A stretch of 64,000 bases of DNA from Microbacterium foliorum (GCF_003367705.1 NZ_CP031425.1:3162001-3226000); one strand, 5' to 3'. Shown: positions 35,314 to 44,152, counted from the first letter of the stretch. Numbers and translations are program-made. The notes: a model not told the origin generated them from the sequence alone.

Positions 35314-36282
35314 GCCGCGCAGCCAGCCCAGGAGGCCGCGGCGCGGCCGCTCCTCACGCGCATCCGCAGGGGTCGGCCGCGCACCGATCCGATAGAACTC
35401 CTCGGCATTGCGCCAGAGGATCGCATCGACGTCGTGCCCGCGGCGCTCCGCCCAGGCGATCACCGTCTCCGCCCAGCGGCTGCGCGCGGTGGGCTGGTAC
35501 ATCGGGGAGCCGTCGTCGTTCGCATACGGGTCATCGGCCTCGGCGGGGCCGATGACCGAGACGGGCCAGTCGCTCCCCCACATGAGACGTTCGACGCCGA
35601 AGGCATCCGCGGCCGCGTCGAGGAAGGGCGCGAGCTGCTCCGGCGACCAGTCGCCGCCGGCCTCCGCGGGGAGCCCCGACAACTTGCACCAGACGTTCGG
35701 ATGCCGGGCCAGATCGTCGAGGTCGCGCACCCACTCCATCGTCGGCGCGACCGGGACGTCCGCGGTGCCGACCGTCGGCTTGCCGAGGTGATCGAGCACC
35801 ATCCGCAGCTCGGGCACCGCCGCCGCGAGGCGGGCGATCTCGGGCAGCTGCGAGGCGCGCGCGCACGCGTCGAAAGACCAGCCGCGGGCGGCGACCTCGC
35901 GCGCGCCGGTCACGAACGCGGCGGACACCGCGAGTCCGTCCGGTTCGCCCTGCAGGTTGTGACGCACGCCGACCACGAGGGGCTCGCCGGCGAGGCCCTC
36001 GAGATGTGCGGTCGTGTCGGTGCCGCGGTCGAGTCTCGCACCGGCGACGATGCCGACCACGCCGACGCGCTGCGCGAGGGAGGCCACCCAGCGCACCTCG
36101 TCGAGGAAGTCGTCTTCGACCGTCTCGGCCTGCACGAACACCGCCCGCTCGGTCGTCGCACGCGGGATCCGCGCGTGCTCGATCTCGGTCGCGCCGAACA
36201 GCCAGGCGAGCGGCCCGTCGAGCCAGGTGTAGTGCAGAAGCTCCGGGTCCCAGAGATGCAGGTGCGAATCGAGTACGCGCAT
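35302..36282 (-). CDS. L-fucono-1,5-lactonase (amidohydrolase_2)
   Basis: 326 residues. The TIM-barrel metal/active-site residues are in DSHLHLWD, GVRHNLQGE, LDHLGKP and LMWGSDWP, as in L-fuconolactonases and L-rhamnono-lactonases. It hydrolyses the lactone made by the aldo/keto reductase. It is divergent from the GntR gene with an ACATCCGATGA site between. The C-terminal 30 residues are Arg-rich and vary in the family. Confidence 0.87.
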   Translation of the reverse strand: MRVLDSHLHLWDPELLHYTWLDGPLAWLFGATEIEHARIPRATTERAVFVQAETVEDDFLDEVRWVASLAQRVGVVGIVAGARLDRGTDTTAHLEGLAGEPLVVGVRHNLQGEPDGLAVSAAFVTGAREVAARGWSFDACARASQLPEIARLAAAVPELRMVLDHLGKPTVGTADVPVAPTMEWVRDLDDLARHPNVWCKLSGLPAEAGGDWSPEQLAPFLDAAADAFGVERLMWGSDWPVSVIGPAEADDPYANDDGSPMYQPTARSRWAETVIAWAERRGHDVDAILWRNAEEFYRIGARPTPADAREERPRRGLLGWLRGERT

Positions 36283-36300
36283 ACCCCCATCCTGCCGCAG

Positions 36301-36311
36301 ACATCCGATGA
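36301..36311. promoter_or_regulatory. fucose GntR operator 2 (ACATCCGATGA)
   Basis: Matches operator 1 in 10 of 11 positions and lies 6 bases upstream of the GntR -10 box, so it should cover both divergent promoters. Confidence 0.6.
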
Positions 36312-36316
36312 CTGGC

Positions 36317-36322
36317 TAGGAT
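36317..36322 (+). promoter_or_regulatory. -10 box of leaderless GntR gene
   Basis: TAGGAT lies exactly 6 bases before the ATG at 36329; there is no SD. Confidence 0.6.
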
Positions 36323-36328
36323 GACGCC

Positions 36329-37006
36329 ATGGCAGTGACTGACGAGGCGATCGAGAAGATCAAGGCGATGATCGTGTCGGGCGAGCTCGCGCCGGGCGAC
36401 CGGCTGCCTCCCGAGAAGGAGCTGTCGGAGCGCCTCGGCCTGTCGCGCAACTCGATGCGCGAAGCCGTGAAGGCTCTCGAGGTCATCCGCGTCCTCGACG
36501 TGCGGCGTGGCGACGGCACCTACGTGACGAGCCTCGAACCGCACCTGCTGCTCGAAGCGATCTCGTTCGTGGTCGACATGCACGATGACGACTCGATGCT
36601 CGAGATCTTCGCCGTCAGACGGATGCTGGAATCGCAGGCGACCGGCCTCGCCGCGACCCTCGGCAGCGACGAGGCGATCGCGGACCTCGAGAGCGAGGTC
36701 GGATCGATCGATGCCGGCGTCGGCATCGAGGAGCTCGTCGAGCACGACATCCGCTTTCACCGCGAGATCGTCGGCATGGCCGGAAACGCCTACCTCGCGA
36801 GCCTCATCGAGCACCTGAGCAGTCAGACCGTGCGGGCCCGGGTGTGGCGCGGGCTGACCGAGGCCGGGGCGGTCGAGCGCACTCTGTCGGAGCATCGCGC
36901 CATCGCCGAGGCCATCGGCCGGCACGACCCGGCGCTCGCCACGTCGCTCGCCACCGCGCACATCGCCGGCGTCGAGCGGTGGCTGCGCCAGGCGGCCTCC
37001 GCGTAG
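36329..37006 (+). CDS. GntR/FadR-type regulator of L-fucose catabolism
   Basis: 225 residues. The winged helix (about 4-70) contains LSERLGLSRNSMREAVKALE and GDGTYVTS; the FCD domain follows with the metal-ligand pattern in EHDIRFHREI and HRAIAEAI. By position and shared operators it should control itself, fuconolactonase, and the divergent fuconate operons. The inducer is likely L-fuconate or a later acid. Confidence 0.87.
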   Translation: MAVTDEAIEKIKAMIVSGELAPGDRLPPEKELSERLGLSRNSMREAVKALEVIRVLDVRRGDGTYVTSLEPHLLLEAISFVVDMHDDDSMLEIFAVRRMLESQATGLAATLGSDEAIADLESEVGSIDAGVGIEELVEHDIRFHREIVGMAGNAYLASLIEHLSSQTVRARVWRGLTEAGAVERTLSEHRAIAEAIGRHDPALATSLATAHIAGVERWLRQAASA

Positions 37007-37009
37007 GTC

Positions 37010-37107
37010 GTTCGGTTCTCAGCACAGATTCTTCCGCGGCGACCGCCGAACTGCGGAACCGCGCGGCTCCAGTCCGCCTGCGGACACGCCCCTGCTGAAT
37101 TGTGAAC
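37010..37107. repeat. inverted-end intergenic element, copy C
   Basis: The right end TGCTGAATTGTGAAC (37093-37107) is the exact complement of the 15-mer at 31091 and 42173. The left end (37010-37024) keeps GTTC and CAGCA but has diverged in the middle. The interior has stems such as GTCCGC/GCGGAC. It occupies the gap between two convergent genes. Confidence 0.7.
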
Positions 37108-37122
37108 GCGGCGACCGAGGGC

Positions 37123-37785
37123 TCAGGCTCCGAGCCGCGCCATCGCCGCGTCGAACTCGGCCGCCGACCCGTCGCTGACCTCGTGGAACATCATCTGCTC
37201 GATCACATCGGGCGCGGCGGTGAAGTACGGCACCCCGGCGAGACGCAGCCCGGTGATGTCGGCGGGCGAGCGCAGACTGGCGGCGAGCACGTCGGTGCCG
37301 CTGCCGGCGCAGACCTCCTGCATCCGGGCGATCATGGCGTCGCCGTCGATGCCGGCGTCCCGCATCCGGCCGAGGTAGGGGGCGATGTACCGCACGCCGA
37401 TCGACGAGCAGACCAGCGCCTGAGCGACGGAGTAGACGGCGGTGACGAGCACGCTGGCGCCGTCGGCGACGAGAGCGGATGCCGCGGCGAAGCCGTCGCG
37501 CGTGGCGGGGACCTTCACCGCCACGCGGTCTCCGAGCGCCCGGATCGTCTCGGCGTTGCGCAGCAGCGAGGCTGTGTCGCCGCCCCAGGTCTGGAAGAAG
37601 ATCTCTCGCGCGCCCTCGTCGGACCACCGTGCATACAGGTCGGGGATCTCGACGGCGGTGCGCCCGCCCCGCTCGAGGATCGTCGGGTTCGTCGTCACAC
37701 CATGGACGACGCCCGAGGTGAGGAGAGAGGCGACGCGGTCGACGTCCGCGCTGTCGACGTAGAGACGGGGGGCCGCGGCAGTCAT
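37123..37785 (-). CDS. transaldolase/fructose-6-phosphate aldolase-like protein
   Basis: 220 residues, the small (TalC/Fsa-type) class I aldolase family. The N-terminal YVDSADVD and GVTTNPTIL, and the Schiff-base Lys in VAVKVPAT, are family marks. Small members may act as F6P aldolases or on other ketose phosphates. AAGGAG lies 7 bases before the ATG at 37785. It is divergent from ribokinase-rbsD-GntR with operator site 4 between them, suggesting that it cleaves the phosphorylated sugar of this regulon. Confidence 0.85.
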   Translation of the reverse strand: MTAAAPRLYVDSADVDRVASLLTSGVVHGVTTNPTILERGGRTAVEIPDLYARWSDEGAREIFFQTWGGDTASLLRNAETIRALGDRVAVKVPATRDGFAAASALVADGASVLVTAVYSVAQALVCSSIGVRYIAPYLGRMRDAGIDGDAMIARMQEVCAGSGTDVLAASLRSPADITGLRLAGVPYFTAAPDVIEQMMFHEVSDGSAAEFDAAMARLGA

Positions 37786-37803
37786 CGGGTCTCCTTGTGC
37801 ACA

Positions 37804-37819
37804 ACCTGTCGTTACAGGT
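37804..37819. promoter_or_regulatory. GntR/UTRA operator site 4
   Basis: ACCTGTCGTTACAGGT, perfect 6-bp arms (7 bp if the flanking A and T are counted). It sits in the divergent promoter region of the aldolase and ribokinase genes. Confidence 0.78.
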
Positions 37820-37833
37820 TCGGATTCGGCTAA

Positions 37834-37843
37834 TGTAATGACA
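37834..37843. promoter_or_regulatory. GntR/UTRA operator site 5 (core only)
   Basis: TGTAATGACA is the reverse complement of the core TGTCATTACA of site 2. Flanking bases are less conserved. Its centre is 27 bp from that of site 4. Confidence 0.55.
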
Positions 37844-37892
37844 GCCGCGGAGGATGTCAAAGCCCCCCGCATCGACGACGATCAGGAGTGCC

Positions 37893-38843
37893 ATGACAGC
37901 CGCCACCTCGCCCGATCGCACCGGCGTCGTCATCGTCGGCAGTGTGACCGCAGACGTGACGACCTTCTCGACCCGGCTTCCGGCCCGAGGCGAGACCATC
38001 CTCGGCGACGAGTTCACCCTCATGCTCGGCGGCAAGGGCGCGAACCAGGCCGTCGCGGCCGGACGCTCGGGGGCGCGCACGAGCTTCGTCGGATGCGTGG
38101 GCGACGACCTCTTCCACGACCTCGTCGTCGACGGGCTGAGCGCGGCGGGCGTCGATCTCACCCATCTGCGCACCGTGCCCGGCCCCACAGGCATCGCGCA
38201 CATCCGCGTCGATGCATCGGCGCAGAACGACATCGTCATGGTGCCGCTCGCCAACGCGGCCCTGAGCACCGCGCAGATCGACGCGGCGCTGGCCGCCCTG
38301 GCGCCCACGACCTCGGTGCTGCTCACCCAGCTCGAGACGCCTTCGGCGCTGACCGCGCACATCACCGCCCGCGCGCGGGAGCACGGCATGACGGTCATCC
38401 TCGATCCGGCCCCCGCCGCCCCGCTCGACGACTCGGTGTGGGCGAACATCGACATCGTGACCCCGAACGAGACCGAGGCCACGGTGCTCAGCGGCGTCTC
38501 GGTCGTCGACGCGACCAGCGCCGAGCTGGCGGGCCGCTGGTTCCTCGACAGGGGTGTCGGCGCGGCCGTGATCACCCTCGCAGGACAGGGATCGTGCGTC
38601 GTCACGGCGGACGCCGCCTTCGTCGTCCCGCCCTTCCCCGTCGAGGCCGTCGACACCACCGCGGCCGGCGACGCTTACGCCGGGTACCTCGGCGCCGCGC
38701 TCGCGAACGGGTGGGCGCTGACCGATGCCGTTCGCCTGGCCACCGCCGCCGGCGCCCTCGCCGTCACCAAGCAGGGTGCGTCGCCGAGCCTGCCGCTGCG
38801 CGCCGAGGTCGATGCCTTCCTCGCCGCCCGCGACGCCCTCTGA
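37893..38843 (+). CDS. rbsK: ribokinase-like PfkB sugar kinase
   Basis: 316 residues. The ribokinase GGKGANQAVAAGR motif is at about 45-57, and the C-terminal PfkB signature DTTAAGDAYAGYLG carries the catalytic Asp. NETEA is the usual metal-site motif. CAGGAG lies 5 bases before the ATG. It heads an operon with rbsD and the GntR regulator. The substrate may be ribose or another furanose delivered by the ribose-type ABC importer 9 kb away. Confidence 0.86.
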   Translation: MTAATSPDRTGVVIVGSVTADVTTFSTRLPARGETILGDEFTLMLGGKGANQAVAAGRSGARTSFVGCVGDDLFHDLVVDGLSAAGVDLTHLRTVPGPTGIAHIRVDASAQNDIVMVPLANAALSTAQIDAALAALAPTTSVLLTQLETPSALTAHITARAREHGMTVILDPAPAAPLDDSVWANIDIVTPNETEATVLSGVSVVDATSAELAGRWFLDRGVGAAVITLAGQGSCVVTADAAFVVPPFPVEAVDTTAAGDAYAGYLGAALANGWALTDAVRLATAAGALAVTKQGASPSLPLRAEVDAFLAARDAL

Positions 38844-38896
38844 CCGCATCCGGCCGCCGGCCCCGACATCCGTCCGATCCCGCACGAGGAGACATC

Positions 38897-39301
38897 ATGC
38901 GAAAGACAGCGACGACCATCAACCCCGCCCTCTCGCGGGTCATCAGCGAGACCGGGCACACCGATCTGCTGGTCGTGACCGATGCGGGGCTGCCGATTCC
39001 GCCGGGATCCGAGCGCATCGATCTCGCGTATCGCCCGGGCGCACCGGCATTCCTCGACGTGCTCGACACGGTGCTCGCCGAGCTCGTCGTCGAGGGCGCG
39101 ACCGTCTCGCAGGAGGTCGCCGAGAAGAGCCCCGAGATTCTGGCGGCGCTGCGCGAGAGGTTCGCCGATCAGGATTTCGAGATCGCTCTGGTGCCCCACG
39201 TCGAGTTCAAGGCGCTCACGCACTCCGCGCGGGCGTTCGTGCGCTCGGGCGAGTTCACCCCCTACGCCAACGTGATCCTGCATGCGGGGGTCGCGTACTG
39301 A
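38897..39301 (+). CDS. rbsD: D-ribose pyranase (RbsD/FucU family)
   Basis: 134 residues, the RbsD length. His in SETGHTDLLVVTDAG is the catalytic residue and YANVILHAGVAY is the C-terminal signature. It converts beta-pyranose to furanose forms for the adjacent kinase. GAGGAG lies 7 bases before the ATG. The GntR gene starts 1 base after its stop. Confidence 0.9.
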   Translation: MRKTATTINPALSRVISETGHTDLLVVTDAGLPIPPGSERIDLAYRPGAPAFLDVLDTVLAELVVEGATVSQEVAEKSPEILAALRERFADQDFEIALVPHVEFKALTHSARAFVRSGEFTPYANVILHAGVAY

Positions 39302-39302
39302 C

Positions 39303-40106
39303 ATGGATGATGCGATCGACCGCCATTCCGCGGCACCCATGTACGACCAGCTGCGTCAGCTCATCGTCGAGGGCATCTCGCGCGATGGCCTGCAGCCGGG
39401 CGATCCGCTCCCGGGCGAGCATCGGCTCTGCGAGCGCTACGGCATCTCCCGCACCGTGGTGCGGCAGGCTCTGGCGCAGCTCGAGCACGAGGGGCTCGTC
39501 GAACGCGTCAAGGGCAAGGGCACGTTCGTGTCCCGCCCCCGCACCAGCGAGAGCCTGGTGCACACCCTGATCGGTCTCTACGACGACGTCGAGCGACGTG
39601 GCGGGCATGTGCACAGCGACGTGCTGCGCCACGAGCCCGCCGTCGCCGACGACGAGATCGCCGCCGCCCTCGACCTCGAGCCGGGCGCGCCCGTCGTCGT
39701 GCTCGATCGGCTGCGCCACGTCGACGGCGAGCCGTGGTCGCTCTCCACGACGTGGATGCCGGAGGCTGTCGGCCGCGCCACTCTCGACGTCGACCTGTCT
39801 GAGGCGTCTCTCTACCGACTCCTCGCCGACAACGACATCGTGGCGACGAGCGGGGTGCGCTCGGCCGAGGCCACCGTCGCGACCCACGATCAGGCGCAGC
39901 ATCTGGGCGTGAGCGCCGGCTCCGCCCTCCTGCGGCTGCGCAGCGTGAGCAGGTCGGCCGACGGCGTGCCGATCGAGTACTTCGTCGCGTATCACCGCGG
40001 CGACCGCTCACGTTTCGAGTTCCAGCTGCAGCAGGAGCAGTCGCAGGCGTCATTGCTGCACATCGACGGCGACGGCGGCGCCTCGCGAGCGGGCACGGTG
40101 ATCTGA
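39303..40106 (+). CDS. GntR/HutC-type regulator with UTRA domain
   Basis: 267 residues. The winged helix (about 10-75) includes LCERYGISRTVVRQALAQLE and GKGTFVS. The UTRA ligand domain (about 90-245) contains RLRHVDGEPWS and a PIEYFVAYHRGDRSRF end. UTRA domains bind sugars or sugar phosphates. Encoded in the ribokinase-rbsD operon behind operator sites 4 and 5, it is the best candidate for the protein that binds all five ACYTGT-N4-ACAGGT-like sites. Confidence 0.88.
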   Translation: MDDAIDRHSAAPMYDQLRQLIVEGISRDGLQPGDPLPGEHRLCERYGISRTVVRQALAQLEHEGLVERVKGKGTFVSRPRTSESLVHTLIGLYDDVERRGGHVHSDVLRHEPAVADDEIAAALDLEPGAPVVVLDRLRHVDGEPWSLSTTWMPEAVGRATLDVDLSEASLYRLLADNDIVATSGVRSAEATVATHDQAQHLGVSAGSALLRLRSVSRSADGVPIEYFVAYHRGDRSRFEFQLQQEQSQASLLHIDGDGGASRAGTVI

Positions 40107-40148
40107 GCGGCGGCCCGGCGGCCCGGCGGCCCGGCGGCCCGGCGGCCC
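40107..40148. repeat. 9-bp tandem GC repeat
   Basis: The 9-base unit GGCGGCCCG repeats about four and a half times just after the GntR gene stop. It may be slippage or part of a GC-rich terminator. Confidence 0.7.
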
Positions 40149-40232
40149 TCGGGGTGATCCGATCGGTGATCCGGGGCCGCTAGCCTGGGGGCGAGAGCGC
40201 GCCGAGCCCGGTGTCGACGGAGGGGGAGCACG

Positions 40233-41051
40233 ATGGTCGATCCGCATGAGCGCGATGCGCACTCCGACCCCGTTATCCCGCCACCGCCCGCCGTTCCCGG
40301 GGCGTCCGAGGCGGCTTCTCCCGTCGTACCGCTCGCGCCTCCGCTGAGCGGTTCCGTCTCTCCTGCACCGGCTGCTCCCCCGACGGCCCCCGGTGGGTAC
40401 GGCGCTCCGCCGCCCCCGCAGCTTCCGCCCTACGCGGCGATGGGGCAGCAGCCCGGCGGATACGCGCAGCCCGACGCCGGCCCCCAGCCCGGGATCTACC
40501 CGACTGCCGCCCACCCCGGCATCGGCGCACCCGCCCCGGCGCGGACGTCCGGCCGCGCGATCGGGATCGTGTTCGGTTCGATCGGAGCGGTGCTGATCGT
40601 CGGCATCATCGCGGTCGCCATGCTGCTGGGAGCCCTCACCGCGACGAGGACCGATCCGTCGACCGCGCCGCTCCCCCCATCGATCAGCGAGCCTCCCCGC
40701 AGCCCGGACACCGATGCCGGGGCGGGTGCCGAGATCGCCGACATCCTCGACGCCAAGATGGACGAGTACAAGCGCCTCCGCGACAGCGGCGCGCTCTGGC
40801 AGAGCATTCCCGACAACGACTTCAACCGCACCGCGGTCGCGGCCTTCCTCTTCTTCCTCACCGACATGAAGGTCGCCACGATCTGGGGCGTCGACGCGGC
40901 GCAGGCGCAGGAGTACGAGGAGCGGATGACGATGCTCGAGGAGCGTCTGCTCGCCCAGCAGCCGCTCGGCGACGACATCAAGATCACACTGGAGGATCAG
41001 GTCTTCACGTACGACGGCGAGACGGGCGAGGGCGGGTTCACGCCGAAGTAG
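40233..41051 (+). CDS. proline-rich single-pass membrane protein, unknown
   Basis: 272 residues. Residues 1-105 are Pro/Ala/Gly-rich, 109-136 form one membrane helix, and the remaining 135 residues lie outside. The outer part begins with a Pro/Ser linker and then an acidic helical domain (about 165-272). AGGGGGAG lies 8 bases before the ATG. I do not recognise the outer domain. The layout is common for actinobacterial envelope proteins. Confidence 0.75.
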   Translation: MVDPHERDAHSDPVIPPPPAVPGASEAASPVVPLAPPLSGSVSPAPAAPPTAPGGYGAPPPPQLPPYAAMGQQPGGYAQPDAGPQPGIYPTAAHPGIGAPAPARTSGRAIGIVFGSIGAVLIVGIIAVAMLLGALTATRTDPSTAPLPPSISEPPRSPDTDAGAGAEIADILDAKMDEYKRLRDSGALWQSIPDNDFNRTAVAAFLFFLTDMKVATIWGVDAAQAQEYEERMTMLEERLLAQQPLGDDIKITLEDQVFTYDGETGEGGFTPK

Positions 41052-41059
41052 GCGACCGT

Positions 41060-41065
41060 TACGCT
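41060..41065 (+). promoter_or_regulatory. -10 box of leaderless Cds1-like gene
   Basis: TACGCT lies exactly 6 bases before the ATG at 41072. Confidence 0.55.
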
Positions 41066-41071
41066 CGAAGG

Positions 41072-42130
41072 ATGAGCGACTGGACCAGCACTGCGATCGC
41101 CCTGCTGGAGGCCGACGCCAACCGCAGCGCCGACACCCACCTGCACCTGTTCCCGTTGCCGCCGGAGTGGGGCATCGATCTGTACCTGAAGGACGAGTCG
41201 GTGCACCCTACGGGGTCGCTCAAGCACCGTCTGGCGCGCTCGCTCATCCTGTACGGACTCGTGAACGGCCGCATCGACGAGAACTCCACGCTCGTCGAGT
41301 CCTCGAGCGGATCGACCGCCGTCTCCGAGGCGTATTTCGCCCGGATGCTCGGGCTGCCCTTCGTGACGGTCGTGCCGCGGTCGACGAGCCAGGAGAAGAT
41401 CGATCTGATCGAGTTCTACGGCGGGCGGTGTCATTTCGTCGACCGCGCCGAGGACATGTCGCCCGAGGCGCAGCGCCTCGCTGCGGAGTGCCACGGCCAC
41501 TACCTCGACCAGTTCACGTTCGCCGAACGCGCCACCGACTGGCGCGGCAACAACAACATCGCCGAGAGCGTGTTCAGCCAGCTGGCTCAGGAGCGGCATC
41601 CGATCCCCCGCTGGATCGTCGTGGGCGCGGGCACCGGCGGCACGAGCGCGACGTTCGGCCGGTATGTGAAGTACCGCAGGCACGAGACCAGGGTCGCGGT
41701 CGTCGACCCTGAGGGCTCAGCTTTCTACGACGGATGGGCGGGCACGGTCGATCCGCCCGTGGGGCGCCCCAGCCGCATCGAGGGCATCGGCCGGCCGCGC
41801 GTCGAGGCGTCTTTCGTGCCGACGGTGATCGACGAGATGATCCAGGTGCCCGACGCCGGTTCGATCGCCGCGATCCGGATGCTGCGCGAGCGCACCCTGC
41901 ACCTCGCCGGAGGGTCGACCGGCACCAACCTGTACGGCGCGTTCCAGTTGATCGCGCGGATGCGCGCGGCGGGCGAGACCGGCAGCATCGTCACACTGAT
42001 CTGCGACAGCGGCATCCGCTATGCGGGCACGTACTTCAATGACGACTGGGTCGCGGAACAGGGGTGGGACCTCGCCCCGCACCGCGCCCGGCTCGATCAC
42101 CTCCTCGAGACCGGGGTGTGGGTCGACTGA
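41072..42130 (+). CDS. PLP-dependent cysteine synthase-family lyase (Cds1-like)
   Basis: 352 residues, fold-type II PLP enzyme. The Schiff-base Lys is in [11 protein letters not shown] (about 50), [11 protein letters not shown] is the substrate loop, and [15 protein letters not shown] is the phosphate-binding loop. Length and motifs resemble mycobacterial Cds1 (L-cysteine desulfhydrase) more than CysK. It should be cytoplasmic and release sulfide and pyruvate from cysteine. Confidence 0.8.
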   Translation: MSDWTSTAIALLEADANRSADTHLHLFPLPPEWGIDLYLKDESVHPTGSLKHRLARSLILYGLVNGRIDENSTLVESSSGSTAVSEAYFARMLGLPFVTVVPRSTSQEKIDLIEFYGGRCHFVDRAEDMSPEAQRLAAECHGHYLDQFTFAERATDWRGNNNIAESVFSQLAQERHPIPRWIVVGAGTGGTSATFGRYVKYRRHETRVAVVDPEGSAFYDGWAGTVDPPVGRPSRIEGIGRPRVEASFVPTVIDEMIQVPDAGSIAAIRMLRERTLHLAGGSTGTNLYGAFQLIARMRAAGETGSIVTLICDSGIRYAGTYFNDDWVAEQGWDLAPHRARLDHLLETGVWVD

Positions 42131-42172
42131 TCCCTCTGCCGGTTCCCGCGTGATGGTGTCGCTGACCTACTC

Positions 42173-42258
42173 GTTCACAATTCAGCACGGATGCCCTCGT
42201 TCTCCCACCTGATCACCCCATCGCCGGGGATGAGACCGCTGGGTGCTGAATTGCGAAC
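42173..42258. repeat. inverted-end intergenic element, copy B
   Basis: GTTCACAATTCAGCA (42173-42187) faces TGCTGAATTGCGAAC (42244-42258), 14 of 15 bases complementary. The 56-base interior is unlike copies A and C. Here the flanking genes run in the same direction. The right end abuts the -10 box of the next gene. Confidence 0.82.
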
Positions 42259-42261
42259 AGC

Positions 42262-42267
42262 TACGCT
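42262..42267 (+). promoter_or_regulatory. -10 box of leaderless ACT-domain gene
   Basis: TACGCT lies exactly 6 bases before the ATG at 42274, only 3 bases after the end of repeat copy B. Confidence 0.55.
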
Positions 42268-42273
42268 GGCCGC

Positions 42274-42786
42274 ATGACTACTCTCATCCTCACTGTCGCG
42301 GGTGCTGACCGCCCCGGTCTCGTCGCCGCCGTCGCCGATGTCGTCGATGCCCACCGCGGCAACTGGGAGAACAGCTCGCTGGCCGAACTCGCCGGGACGT
42401 TCGCGGGCGTGATCGAGGTCTCAGTCGCTGCGGAACACTCGGAGGGACTGCAGACCGCACTTCGAGAGCTGCAGGGCCAGGGGCTGCTCACGCTCGCGGT
42501 CCTCGCCGGCTCGCCCGCGACGGACGCCGAGGCGGAGGTGCTCGAGATCCGGGTGCTCGGCAACGACCGCTCCGGCATCGTCCGCGAGATCTCGAACGTG
42601 CTGAGCGCCCATGAGCTGAGCATCGAAGAGCTGGCGACCGAGACCCGCGATGCGGCGATGGCCGGCGGGCGCCTGTTCGAGGCATCCGTGATCGCCCGAG
42701 TCCCCGCATCGGTCGACCTCGACGCGCTGCGCCGTGACCTCGAGCGCATCGCGACCGAGATCCAGGTCGACATCACCCTCGCCTGA
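42274..42786 (+). CDS. tandem ACT-domain protein (GcvR-like)
   Basis: 170 residues consisting of two ACT domains (about 1-80 and 88-168). Each starts with the usual strand and a ligand-loop motif, ADRPGLVAAVADV and NDRSGIVREISNV. GcvR-type proteins bind amino acids and modulate regulators or enzymes. No catalytic or DNA-binding domain is present. The GNAT gene follows after 10 bases. Confidence 0.82.
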   Translation: MTTLILTVAGADRPGLVAAVADVVDAHRGNWENSSLAELAGTFAGVIEVSVAAEHSEGLQTALRELQGQGLLTLAVLAGSPATDAEAEVLEIRVLGNDRSGIVREISNVLSAHELSIEELATETRDAAMAGGRLFEASVIARVPASVDLDALRRDLERIATEIQVDITLA

Positions 42787-42796
42787 GTCGTCGCCC

Positions 42797-43240
42797 ATGG
42801 CCGACGACCTCCGCATCTCGATCGCAGACAGCCTCACACAGAGCGACCTTCAGCGGATCGAGACGCTTCTCCCCCAGCTCTCCTCGACCGCTCGATTCGA
42901 CCCGGAACGAGTGCTCTCTCTGCTCGATGCGCAGAACGCAGACCTCTTCGTCGCGCGCGAGTCCGGCCGGATCGTGGGGATGGCCACCCTCGTGCTGGCA
43001 CCGCTCGTCACCGGATTGCACGGCAGCATCGAAGACGTCGTCGTGGATCAGAGCACCCGAGGGCGCGGCATCGCGCGCCTGCTGCTCGAGGCGATCATCG
43101 ATGAGGCGCAGGGCCGGGGTGCGGAGAAGCTCGATCTGACGTCGCGCCCGGCTCGCGAATCCGCGCTGCGCCTCTACGAGTCGGTCGGCTTCGTGCGTCG
43201 AGACACGAACGTCCTGAGATTCGCTCCGCGATCGAGCTGA
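42797..43240 (+). CDS. GNAT-family N-acetyltransferase
   Basis: 147 residues. The acetyl-CoA loop is STRGRGIARLLLEAII (about 80-96), preceded by the GSIEDVVVDQ strand and followed by PARESALRLYESVGF. The substrate cannot be told. The start is the ATG at 42797, 10 bases past the ACT gene, though the SD is poor; the two are probably co-transcribed. Confidence 0.8.
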   Translation: MADDLRISIADSLTQSDLQRIETLLPQLSSTARFDPERVLSLLDAQNADLFVARESGRIVGMATLVLAPLVTGLHGSIEDVVVDQSTRGRGIARLLLEAIIDEAQGRGAEKLDLTSRPARESALRLYESVGFVRRDTNVLRFAPRSS

Positions 43241-43383
43241 CGGGACGCCCGATCAGCGGACATCGTCACGATCAGCGGGCGGATCGGTGCGATCGGACCG
43301 CAGAACGGGGCAGCGCCCGCAGATCGGGACGCCAACCCGGGACGCAACCCGGGGCGCCAGAACGGCGCAGCGCGGCGCGCGGG

Positions 43384-44097
43384 TCAGTCGGATGCCGGCG
43401 CCGACGTGGGTTCGATCAGACTCACGTCGGTGTACCGGCGCACCCAGTACTCGGTCTGGGCGACGTGCGCGGATGCCGCAGCGGATGCCGCGACCGGGTC
43501 TGCCGCCGCGAGTCCTCGCAGGATCGCGCGGTGCCCTGCGTCGGAGTGCAGCTTGAGCTCGGCGGCGTCACCGGCGTCCGGAATCCGGTAGGCCCGCGAG
43601 CGTGAGCGCAGCACGTCGATCAGGCTGGTGAGCGCGTCGTTGCCCGCCACCCGCGAGATCGTCATGTGGAAGGCGTGGTCGAGGCGCGAGTGGTCCTCGA
43701 AGTCGTCGCTGGCCTCGATCTCATCGAGCACCGCACTGAGCTCCTCAAGGGTCGAGGTGTCGATGCGAGCTGCCGCGAGCGCGGCCGCATGCGGTTCGAG
43801 CACCCGACGCAGCTCGGTCAGTTCGAGCACGCCCGCCATCGGCAGCAGCCCGACGGTGAGCGAGAGGCTGCCGATGAGGTCGGCGGCGCGAAGCTCGCTC
43901 ACATAGCTGCCCGATCCGTGGCGGGTCTCGAGCACGCCGAGGGCGGCCAGCATGCGGATGCCCTCGCGCAACGACCCGCGAGAGACGCCGAGCCGTTCGC
44001 AGAGCTCACCCTCGCTGGGCAGTCGATCGCCGGGTCTCAGTGCTCCGTCGGCGATCAGTGCGCGCAGTCCATGCAGAGCAGTATCCAGAGCGCTCAT
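43384..44097 (-). CDS. GntR/FCD regulator of the 44-49 kb operon
   Basis: 237 residues. The winged helix (about 5-70) contains LCERLGVSRGSLREGIRML and GSGSYVSE; an FCD domain follows with RLDHAFHMTI and HRAILRGL. The ATG at 44097 is chosen because AGGAGG is 6 bases upstream; the ATG at 44103 would touch the SD. It is divergent from the aminotransferase-ABC operon, which it probably controls. Confidence 0.86.
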   Translation of the reverse strand: MSALDTALHGLRALIADGALRPGDRLPSEGELCERLGVSRGSLREGIRMLAALGVLETRHGSGSYVSELRAADLIGSLSLTVGLLPMAGVLELTELRRVLEPHAAALAAARIDTSTLEELSAVLDEIEASDDFEDHSRLDHAFHMTISRVAGNDALTSLIDVLRSRSRAYRIPDAGDAAELKLHSDAGHRAILRGLAAADPVAASAAASAHVAQTEYWVRRYTDVSLIEPTSAPASD

Positions 44098-44135
44098 CGA
44101 CATCCTCCTGACACCGCCCGATTCCTCTGAGAGTC

Positions 44136-44152
44136 TGTCGGACATACCGACA
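44136..44152. promoter_or_regulatory. candidate GntR/FCD operator
   Basis: TGTCGG-N5-CCGACA is a perfect 6-bp inverted repeat between the GntR gene and the divergent operon. A second, looser dyad (TCGTCA-N8-TGACGA, 44153-44172) follows immediately. Confidence 0.55.
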
